The notes under the pieces were generated by a model. The model did not search any database and was not told the origin of the DNA. It saw only the letters and a list, made by a program, of their open reading frames with translations. A DNA stretch of 64,000 nt, from the NCBI GenBank assembly GCA_963798655.1, contig CAWCUH010000001.1:124001-188000 (forward strand). Direction: 5' to 3'. Shown one piece after another: positions 32,648 to 39,127 of the stretch; the stretch's first letter is position 1, and each line of letters begins with the position of its first letter. A program made the position numbers and the translations under genes. Origin of the DNA: CAVSMC01 sp963798655 (GTDB lineage Bacteria > Pseudomonadota > Gammaproteobacteria > Burkholderiales > Casimicrobiaceae).

Positions 32648-32712
32648 TTAATCGGGGCGAGGCGATGGCGGATGCTTGCGCCGAATGCGCTGAAAACCAC
32701 ACAGGACGAACC

Positions 32713-33056
32713 ATGCGAAGGACGCTGCGTTCCGCGGCGCTCGCCGCCGCGATGGCTGCAGCGCCGCTAGCGGCCGCGCCGCTGATGATGTCCGCCGACT
32801 GGGCGAAGGACGCCTGCGAGGCGTGAACCAAGGACGCGACGCTCACCGACAAGCTGGTCGAAAGCGGCTGGATCAAGAACGATGCCGGCCGCGGCTTCAA
32901 GGCGATGCATTTGTATCGCTCGGATTGCGGATGATGCTCGGCCGGCTCGGCTTCGACGGCCCGAAGATGGAAGCGATGGCGAACATGGACCCGTTCGGAA
33001 ACTTCCTGCTGCTCGTCGGCAAGGTGCAAAGCGACGCCGGTTGCCCGGCGCGCTGA
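32713..33056 (+). pseudogene. Decayed exported SCP2-like protein gene
   Basis: From the ATG at 32713 the frame reads a signal peptide and then MMSADWAKDACEA, followed by an in-frame TGA at 32824 where relatives have Trp. The frame then continues TKDATLTDKLVESGWIKNDA, GRGFKAMHLYRSDCG, up to a second TGA at 32932. From 32931, one frame over, it reads MMLGRLGFDGPKMEAMANMD, then PFGNFLLLVGKV and a stop at 33054-33056. The two parts look like the two ends of one family of about 170-190 residues, so about 55-60 internal codons were lost along with a nonsense mutation. I recall the intact family as SCP2-like periplasmic proteins in sulfur-oxidising betaproteobacteria (from memory). Confidence 0.7.
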
Positions 33057-33084
33057 GGCGAGAGCACTCGCCGTGCAGGGCCGG

Positions 33085-33450
33085 CTACGCCGCCGGCGGC
33101 TGCTCCGCAGGCATGCTGAACTGCGTCCAGGCAGCCATGGCCTCGGCGGCATACATCATCGCCGGCCCGCCGCCCATGTAGACGGCCATGCCGAGCGCTT
33201 CCTCGACCTCGGCCTTGGTTGCGCCGAGTCGCGCCAGCGCCTTCGCATGGAAGCCGATGCAGCCGTCGCAATGTGCGGCGACGCTGAGCGCGAGTGCGAT
33301 CAGCTCCTTGGTCTTGCGCTCGAGCGCTCCGTCGCGCGAAGCTGCTTCGGCAAGCGCGCTGAAGGCCTTCGTCAAGTCGGGTGTGTCGCCGCGCAGCGTC
33401 GCAATGCCGGCCGAGATCGATCGGGTGATGTCGCGGTAGTCCTTGGTCAT
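33085..33450 (-). CDS. Carboxymuconolactone decarboxylase/AhpD-like protein
   Basis: 121 residues from the ATG at 33450 (MTKDYRDITRSISAGIATLR). The all-helical AhpD core motif is present: LIALALSVAAHCDGCIGFHA then KALARLGATKAEVEEALGMA, with the redox CxxC (CDGC) and the downstream His. These proteins are peroxidatic or thiol-disulfide enzymes in the cytoplasm. Being divergent from the YeeE/YedE genes, with two GTGA-N6-TCAC sites between them, it is probably co-regulated with sulfur uptake. Confidence 0.9.
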   Translation of the reverse strand: MTKDYRDITRSISAGIATLRGDTPDLTKAFSALAEAASRDGALERKTKELIALALSVAAHCDGCIGFHAKALARLGATKAEVEEALGMAVYMGGGPAMMYAAEAMAAWTQFSMPAEQPPAA

Positions 33451-33507
33451 CGTCGTTGGAAGCTCATGTCGTGTGTCGGATCGTCGCACGTACGCAGGCA
33501 GCGCTCG

Positions 33508-33521
33508 GTGACCGCGGTCAC
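33508..33521. promoter_or_regulatory. Crp/Fnr-type palindrome, site 2
   Basis: GTGACCGCGGTCAC, a perfect 14-base palindrome fitting GTGA-N6-TCAC, 58-71 bases upstream of the AhpD-like gene (start 33450). Confidence 0.65.
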
Positions 33522-33596
33522 GCGCTGCGAGCGTGCGACGCACGCAGCGCACATTCTTTGAACTGGATCAGCAAACGTTCATTCCGCCCGCGTAGC

Positions 33597-33610
33597 GTGA
33601 CATCGGTCAC
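33597..33610. promoter_or_regulatory. Crp/Fnr-type palindrome, site 3
   Basis: GTGACATCGGTCAC lies 56-69 bases upstream of the first YeeE/YedE gene (start 33666). It shares the GTGAC-N2-CGGTCAC pattern with sites 1, 2 and 4. Confidence 0.65.
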
Positions 33611-33665
33611 TTTCGACCGGCGCGCCGTGCGGGATGCTCGCGCCATCGACAACCCGGAACGCGCC

Positions 33666-34232
33666 ATGCAACGGCCCGCAACGCAGCAGCATCCATACCT
33701 GGTCGGACGGTCGGCGGTAGCGCATCCGCCGGCAACGTACTGGAATCCGTACCTGGTCGGCGTATTGCTCGGCCTGGTGCTGCTCGCGACCTACGCGATC
33801 ACCGGCCGCGGGCTCGGCGCGAGCGCGGCATTCTCTGCGATCGCGGCTTCGATCGCCGGCGTGTTCTCGCCGGAGCACGTCCAGGCTAACGCCGTCCACG
33901 CGCGCTACTGGAACGACGGCGCGCCGCTCGCGTCGTGGACGGTGTTCCTGCTGTTCGGCGCGTTCGTCGGCGCGTTCGTGTCGGGCCGTCATGCGCATCG
34001 TGCCAAGTGGGCGATCGAGCGCGGGCCGGGCATCTCGGACAACACGCGTCTTGCGCTCGCGTTCGCCGGCGGCTTCGTCGCCGCGTACGGCGCGAAGATT
34101 GCGCGCGGGTGCACGAGCGGGCAGGCGCTGACCGGTGGTGCCATCCTGAACGTCGGCAGTCTCGTGTTCATGGGAACGGTGTTCGCGTCGGCGTACGCGC
34201 TCGCGTATTTCGTCAGGAAGGAGTGGCGCTAG
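33666..34232 (+). CDS. YeeE/YedE sulfur transporter, N-terminal half protein
   Basis: 188 residues from the ATG at 33666 with at least four membrane helices. The YeeE/YedE (Sulf_transp) signature GGFVAAYGAKIARGCTSGQA then LTGGAILNVGSLVFMG contains the conserved RGCTSGxxLSG-type Cys. In the TsuA type of this family, Cys residues line the pore that carries thiosulfate. The complete transporter is split here in two adjacent half genes, a common arrangement. The downstream gene starts directly after this stop codon, so the two are certainly co-transcribed. Location: inner membrane. Confidence 0.92.
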   Translation: MQRPATQQHPYLVGRSAVAHPPATYWNPYLVGVLLGLVLLATYAITGRGLGASAAFSAIAASIAGVFSPEHVQANAVHARYWNDGAPLASWTVFLLFGAFVGAFVSGRHAHRAKWAIERGPGISDNTRLALAFAGGFVAAYGAKIARGCTSGQALTGGAILNVGSLVFMGTVFASAYALAYFVRKEWR

Positions 34233-34814
34233 ATGCTTCCGCTTTCATCGACGATCGAGTTCGGCACGGCGGCGAATCTTGCGATCGCGCTCGCGCTCGG
34301 CATCGGCTTCGGCTTCTGCCTCGAGCGCGCGGGATTTGGCAGCGCACGCAAGCTGACCGCCGTCTTCTACCTGTACGACATGGCGGTCGTGAAGGTCATG
34401 TTCACGGCGATCGTCACCGCGATGGCCGGACTGTTCGCGCTCTCGTCGCTCGGCGTGCTCGATCTCGCCGAGCTCTACGTCGAGCCGACGACGATGGCGG
34501 CGCAGGCGATCGGCGGCCTCGTATTCGGCGCCGGATTCATCATCGGCGGTTACTGTCCCGGCACCGCGATTGCCGCGATCGCGACCGGCCGCAAGGACGC
34601 GATCGCGTTCGCGCTCGGGATGCTCGCCGGCGTTTACGCCTACGCGGAGCTTACGCCCGGCATCGACGCGTGGATCAAGGCGGAAAGCCGCGGCGAGATG
34701 ACGCTGCCCGCGATCACCGGCATCGGCATGGGCGCCTGGACCCTCGCGTTCGTCGCTTTCCTTGCGTTCGCGGCGTGGGGCATGGCGAAGCTTGAGCGGC
34801 GCTTCGCGCGCTGA
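34233..34814 (+). CDS. YeeE/YedE sulfur transporter, C-terminal half protein
   Basis: 193 residues; the ATG abuts the stop of the preceding half gene. It has four or five membrane helices. FGFCLERAGFGSARKLTAVF and GAGFIIGGYCPGTAIAAIAT each carry the second-half cysteines (C in FCLER, C in GYCPGT) of the YeeE/YedE pore. It works with the upstream half protein to import or export a sulfur compound such as thiosulfate. The convergent Crp/Fnr gene ends 5 bases after this stop. Confidence 0.92.
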   Translation: MLPLSSTIEFGTAANLAIALALGIGFGFCLERAGFGSARKLTAVFYLYDMAVVKVMFTAIVTAMAGLFALSSLGVLDLAELYVEPTTMAAQAIGGLVFGAGFIIGGYCPGTAIAAIATGRKDAIAFALGMLAGVYAYAELTPGIDAWIKAESRGEMTLPAITGIGMGAWTLAFVAFLAFAAWGMAKLERRFAR

Positions 34815-34818
34815 GCGT

Positions 34819-35514
34819 CTATTTCCCCGCGGCGAGCACCGCGATCGCCGCGGCGTCGCGTACGACGATCTTCTCGCGTCCGAGCTCGACCCATCCGCGA
34901 TCTTCGAACGAGCGCAGCAGCCGCGTGACGATCTCGCGGACGCTGCCGAGCTCGTCGGCGAGCGCCTGGTGCGTCGCGTGAATGGTCGGCGAGCCCGATT
35001 GCGCCCGCGCGCTCAGCAGCGCCGCGAGCCGCTGGTCGAGCTTCTGGTACGCGATCGCCTCGACGAGATTCAGCAGCGACGACAGCCGCTCGCCGTAGAG
35101 GCTGAACACGTACGTTCGGAACACCTCGTCATCGGCGACGAGCGCGCGGAAATCGGCGCTCGGCACGACGAGCAGCTCCAGGTTGTCCTCGGCGATGCCG
35201 GTCGCCGTGTAATTCGTCTTGCCGAGCAAACAGCTTCCCGACAGCAGGCACGATTCGCCGGCCTTGATCCGATAGAGCTGGAGCTCGCGACCGTTGGCGT
35301 ATCGCTGGACGATGCGCACGCTGCCCGCGAGCACCAGCGGAAATCCGGCGCACGGCGTGCGCTCGCTGAACATGACCGTGCCCGCGGGCACCTTGCGGTA
35401 GACGGCATGGCGCGCGATCCGCTCGAGCATCGCCGGGGGCGCGTCGCGGAGCTCGTCGAACGTCGATGCGACGCGGGCGGCAAGCGGTGACAGCGAAGCG
35501 GTTGTCGTGTCCAT
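34819..35514 (-). CDS. Crp/Fnr family transcriptional regulator
   Basis: 231 residues from the ATG at 35514. The cyclic-nucleotide-binding-type sensor fold (about 20-140) carries Cys at positions 55, 89 and 95; C89-x5-C95 lies in GESCLLSGSCLLG, at a position that in Crp binds cAMP. The key Fnr N-terminal Cys cluster is absent, so it is not an FeS oxygen sensor. The HTH recognition helix reads SVREIVTRLLRSF (R193-E194-x3-R198), the R-E-x3-R pattern that reads GTGA half-sites. Five GTGA-N6-TCAC sites in the neighbourhood match it. I infer control of the sulfur island in response to sulfane sulfur or redox state via the cysteines. Confidence 0.9.
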   Translation of the reverse strand: MDTTTASLSPLAARVASTFDELRDAPPAMLERIARHAVYRKVPAGTVMFSERTPCAGFPLVLAGSVRIVQRYANGRELQLYRIKAGESCLLSGSCLLGKTNYTATGIAEDNLELLVVPSADFRALVADDEVFRTYVFSLYGERLSSLLNLVEAIAYQKLDQRLAALLSARAQSGSPTIHATHQALADELGSVREIVTRLLRSFEDRGWVELGREKIVVRDAAAIAVLAAGK

Positions 35515-35697
35515 CGGAGCGCGCGGTGGCAAACCGATTTTACGCTCGGCAGGAGCGCCGGCCGCGCTCGGCGGCCGCGCCGATTGCCGCGGCCTTTGAG
35601 CCAGAACAAGTTTTTACGCCGTCCGCTGGGCATAATCGGCGGCTTGCATTGCGGCGCGACGACGCGCCGACACATCCACCGACCGAAGGAGTTCGTG

Positions 35698-35943
35698 ATG
35701 AAGAAGCTGCTCGCCATCGTCGTCGCATTGACGTTTTCCGCCGCCGCTCCCACTGTGCTCGCCGCGGACGCGCCGAAGGACGCGGCGAAGGCTGTCGCGA
35801 AGGCACCGCTCGAAAAGCCGGCCAACGTCAGCGCCGACGCGTGGGCGAAGATGAGCGACGCCGACAAGGCGACGGCCGTTGAAGCCGCGAACAAGAACGC
35901 GCCGACGAAGCGCGCGAAAAAGGAAAAGAAGGGCGGCTGCTAG
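35698..35943 (+). CDS. Small exported Ala/Lys-rich protein
   Basis: 81 residues from the ATG at 35698 with GAAGGAG upstream. Residues 1-23 form a signal peptide (MKKLLAIVVALTFSAAAPTV then LAADA). The mature part is Ala/Lys/Asp-rich, with VSADAWAKMSDADKATAVEA resembling a short helix pair, and it ends KKEKKGGC, a lone C-terminal Cys. Similar small proteins occur in other betaproteobacteria with no known function. It is transcribed away from the Crp/Fnr gene. Confidence 0.65.
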   Translation: MKKLLAIVVALTFSAAAPTVLAADAPKDAAKAVAKAPLEKPANVSADAWAKMSDADKATAVEAANKNAPTKRAKKEKKGGC

Positions 35944-36104
35944 GCGGGCGAGAGCGGCGGCGCGCGCTCATTCGGGCTGCGCGCGTACGTTGCGCGTGCG
36001 ACCCGTGGTTTCGAAAAACGCCGCGACGAGCAATCCGCTGGTTGGCCGAAGCAGATTGCTCGGTGCGCTGGGAACGGCAGCGGTGCGCGCGGCCCCAAAG
36101 CCGA

Positions 36105-36136
36105 GCCGGCAATGACGCCGAGGCGTCGTTGCCGGC
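36105..36136 (-). terminator. Strong hairpin terminator of the sulfur redox operon
   Basis: GCCGGCAATGACGCC (36105-36119) pairs with GGCGTCGTTGCCGGC (36122-36136) through a 15-position stem with one G-T wobble and a very short loop. It lies 10 bases after the stop of the triple-rhodanese gene. On the minus strand the stem is followed by TCGGCTTTGG, a weak T tail. Confidence 0.65.
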
Positions 36137-36146
36137 CTCGACTGCG

Positions 36147-37514
36147 TCAGTTCGCCGCGATCATCAGCTTGCCCGCGCGGTCGATCGCCACATCGCCCTT
36201 GACGAACGCGACGTCGTAGCCCTTTTCCTTCAGCTCGTGGTACGCCATCTCCGCGCGCACGCCGCTCGCGCAGTGCGCGACGATCTTCCTGTCTTTCGGC
36301 AACTCGGCGTACCGGGCGGCTAGCTGCTCCTGCGGGATGTTGACGGCTCCCTTGATCATGCCGCCCTTGACCTCGTCCGCGTTGCGGACGTCGAGAATCA
36401 GCACGTTCGCCGGCGTCGACGCAGCGAGCTTCGCGAACTCCTCGATCGGCATCTGGCCCGGACGCGGTTTCGGCGCGTAGGCGACCTTCGTCGCCGGCGA
36501 GCCGCTCGCCACCGCGTAACCCGCGGCTTTCCACGCGTCGAAGCCGCCGACGATTACGTTGACGTTGGTCTGGCCGGCGTCGTGGATCAGCTGCGCGGCA
36601 AGCCTCGCCGCGCTGCCGTTGTCGACGTCGTAGACGAAGATCGGCGCCCGGAGCTTCGCGTTCGGCAGCGACGCGAGCGCCGCGCGCACCTGCGATGCCG
36701 GCACCGACACTGCCCCGGGTACGAACGCCTCGCGCGCGACGACCGCAGGCCGCACGTCGATCAGCACGTGCGGCACCTGCTTGTCGATCCACGCGGCCTT
36801 GAGCGACGCCGCGGCGAGCACGCCGACGTTGCGCTGCGACCACTCGGGCATGCCTTCGCGATAGACGCGCACGTTCGTGTAGCCGAGCGCTTCGGCCTTG
36901 CGCAGCGAGCTCGGGCTCATCATGCAGGTGACGCCCTGGCAGAAGAAGATCGTGAGCCGGCTCTTGTCCTTCGGCAGCCGGTCGACGAGCTTGTCGAACG
37001 ACGGATACGGCAGGTTGATCGCCGTCGGAATCGTGCCGTCCTGGAAGCGCGGCAGCGGCCGCGAATCGATCAGCGTGTAGTTGCCATTGTCCGGCCCGAG
37101 CGCGACGAGCTTCGCGACGTCGTCGTAGCCGATCAGCTTGTCGGCGGCGATCGTGATCGGTCCCTTGATCGAGACGAGCGTCGCATGCTTGACGCCGTTC
37201 TTCTCGACGTAGACGACGCGCAGTTCCTTGCCCGCCGTCACGTCGCGGATGGCCTCGGACGGCTTCGGCTTGCCGGCGTCGAGCACCTGCAGCGCCTTGT
37301 CGTCGAACGCGACGATCTCGGTCGAGCCGTCGATCTTCAGTTGCAGCGATTTCGACTTCCAGGCGACGCTTTCGAACACCCCGCGCAGCTCGCCCGGAGC
37401 GGCCTGGTGACAACTCGTGCACACCTGCGCGATCGTCGGCTTGGCCGGCGCCTGCGCGAATGCACACGTCGCGGCCAGCGCCGCGACGATCGGTGCGACG
37501 ATTCTCGTCTTCAT
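36147..37514 (-). CDS. Exported triple-rhodanese protein with N-terminal CxxCH
   Basis: 455 residues from the ATG at 37514. Residues 1-21 form a signal peptide ending in CAFAQA. C32-T-S-C35-H36 is a haem-c-type CxxCH close to the mature N-terminus. Three rhodanese-like domains follow: domain 1 (about 127-232) with the active loop FFCQGVTCMMS (C192 or C197), domain 2 (about 245-335) with Asp296 where the active Cys should be (IFVYDVDNG), and domain 3 (about 355-450) with AHCASGVRAEM (C415). The periplasmic protein could relay sulfane sulfur to or from the molybdopterin enzyme encoded upstream in the same operon. It is the last gene of that operon. Confidence 0.85.
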   Translation of the reverse strand: MKTRIVAPIVAALAATCAFAQAPAKPTIAQVCTSCHQAAPGELRGVFESVAWKSKSLQLKIDGSTEIVAFDDKALQVLDAGKPKPSEAIRDVTAGKELRVVYVEKNGVKHATLVSIKGPITIAADKLIGYDDVAKLVALGPDNGNYTLIDSRPLPRFQDGTIPTAINLPYPSFDKLVDRLPKDKSRLTIFFCQGVTCMMSPSSLRKAEALGYTNVRVYREGMPEWSQRNVGVLAAASLKAAWIDKQVPHVLIDVRPAVVAREAFVPGAVSVPASQVRAALASLPNAKLRAPIFVYDVDNGSAARLAAQLIHDAGQTNVNVIVGGFDAWKAAGYAVASGSPATKVAYAPKPRPGQMPIEEFAKLAASTPANVLILDVRNADEVKGGMIKGAVNIPQEQLAARYAELPKDRKIVAHCASGVRAEMAYHELKEKGYDVAFVKGDVAIDRAGKLMIAAN

Positions 37515-37537
37515 CTTCTTCTCCTCTGCTTCGAAAT

Positions 37538-38590
37538 CTATCCGGCCGCCTGCACGATCGCCGTCGCCTGTCCGGCGTGCACGAGCACCCAGCGCAGCGT
37601 GAACGCGCCGATCAGCACCATGGCGTCCGGGATCGCGGTATGCGGTATCACGTGAGCGAGCTCGCCACCGTGAACCGCGAAGGGGACGATCAGGCCGACG
37701 CCCACGACGACGCCCCAGAACGCGAGCGCGTAGGGCCCGGTTTGCAGCAGCGCTGCCGCCGCGGCGTGCGAAGCCGACGCAGTCTGCAGATTGACGAGCA
37801 GAAGAACGAGCAGCAGCAACTCGACGGCGATGAACAGCAGGTGATAGCGGATCAATGCATCGTCCGCGTGCCGTTGCGGAAGCTCCGGTCCGAGCGGCTG
37901 GCACAGGGCGGCCAGCGCGCCGCCGATCATTCCCTGCGGAGCGCGACGCTCGGCGCGGGCGATGTTCATCACGTGCAGCATGGCAGCCCCCGCGGAGAGG
38001 CCCGAGAACAGGAAGAGCGGGCCGAGCAGGCCCGTGTTCCAGAGCGGACGCGCGACCATCGTGTTCAACAGAATTCCCGTATAGATGCCGAGAGCGACGC
38101 CGAGCACGATGTTCGCCCACCCCAGCATGCGCATCGTGTACGGGCGCTCGACGATGCTCGACCAGCGCTGGAGAACGGCCACGCGGCGGCCCAGCCATGG
38201 CCATGCTTCCGGCAGCCGGATGAGGGCGGAGGCAAGGAGCAAGCCGTAGACAATGATGAGCACCCACGAGCCCCAGGACATCGGCGAAGTCGGCTGGAAC
38301 GTGACGTAGACGCGCCAGACGTAGAGCTTGTGCGCGAGGTCGAGGAAGAGCGCGCCCATGCCGACGTTCATGAGAGCGAAGCCGAGCAGTGGCGCGTGCA
38401 TCGAGAAGAACCGTCGGGTGTCTTCGCCGCGTGCGGTCCTCAGCATGGCGATGCCGCCGAGGATCATCAGGCCGGCGACGACACCGCCGAGGAACAGGTA
38501 GACCGGAATCTCCCAGCTCCATACGGCGAGCTGCGGATCGATCAGCGGGTTGTGTTGCGGTGTCGTGAGTGATTTCGAGCATGGCGTCAT
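37538..38590 (-). CDS. NrfD/PsrC-type membrane anchor subunit
   Basis: 350 residues from the ATG at 38590, overlapping the FeS gene's stop by 4 bases (ATGA). About nine membrane helices can be counted; the start region PLIDPQLAVWSWEIPVYLFL then GGVVAGLMILGG is a good NrfD signature. This subunit exchanges electrons and protons between the quinone pool and the FeS subunit. With the two upstream genes it makes a PsrABC-like periplasmic oxidoreductase in the inner membrane. Length and topology agree with PsrC. Confidence 0.92.
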   Translation of the reverse strand: MTPCSKSLTTPQHNPLIDPQLAVWSWEIPVYLFLGGVVAGLMILGGIAMLRTARGEDTRRFFSMHAPLLGFALMNVGMGALFLDLAHKLYVWRVYVTFQPTSPMSWGSWVLIIVYGLLLASALIRLPEAWPWLGRRVAVLQRWSSIVERPYTMRMLGWANIVLGVALGIYTGILLNTMVARPLWNTGLLGPLFLFSGLSAGAAMLHVMNIARAERRAPQGMIGGALAALCQPLGPELPQRHADDALIRYHLLFIAVELLLLVLLLVNLQTASASHAAAAALLQTGPYALAFWGVVVGVGLIVPFAVHGGELAHVIPHTAIPDAMVLIGAFTLRWVLVHAGQATAIVQAAG

Positions 38591-39126
38591 GTCAGGTAGA
38601 AGACACGCGGCTTCGTGCCCGCTTCGGGCAGCAGCGTGTGCGAGCGGCGCGAGCGCAGCAGCGTCGCGACCGCGCTCGTCGGATCGTCGAGGTCGCCGAA
38701 CGTCATCGCGTGCGCCGGGCACACCGAGACGCACGCCGGGTCGTTGCCTTCCTTCGTGCGGTGCGCGCAGAACGTGCACTTGTCGACGTAGCCATCCGGA
38801 TGCACGTAGCGCGCGCCGTACGGGCACGCCGACACGCACGCCTTGCAGCCGATGCAGCGGTTCGCCGTCACCTGCACCGTGCGCCCGAGCGGCTCGACAT
38901 GGCTCGCGCCGGTCGGGCAGCACGCGACGCACGGCGGGTTATCGCAGTGATTGCAGCGCTCGGAGCGGATCTCGAGACCGATGTGCGGAAACTCGCCGCG
39001 AAGCTCCGACACGATCCAGTCGCGCGTGTAGCCGTCGGGAACCCCGTTCTCGGTCTTGCACGCGACGACGCAGTCCATGCACCCGACGCACTTGCGCGTG
39101 TCGATGACCATGCCGAAGCGCGCCAC
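38587..39126 (-). CDS. 4Fe-4S ferredoxin-type electron-transfer subunit (PsrB-like)
   Basis: 179 residues, no signal peptide. Four cysteine clusters of the DmsB/PsrB kind are present: CVGCMDCVVAC, CNHCDNPPCVACCP, CIGCKACVSACP and CTFCAHR...CVSVCP, each pattern binding a [4Fe-4S] cluster. It passes electrons between the molybdopterin subunit and the NrfD anchor, and is probably carried through Tat with the catalytic subunit. Its start lies 1 base after the stop of the catalytic-subunit gene. Confidence 0.95.
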   Translation of the reverse strand: MARFGMVIDTRKCVGCMDCVVACKTENGVPDGYTRDWIVSELRGEFPHIGLEIRSERCNHCDNPPCVACCPTGASHVEPLGRTVQVTANRCIGCKACVSACPYGARYVHPDGYVDKCTFCAHRTKEGNDPACVSVCPAHAMTFGDLDDPTSAVATLLRSRRSHTLLPEAGTKPRVFYLT

Positions 39127-39127
39127 G

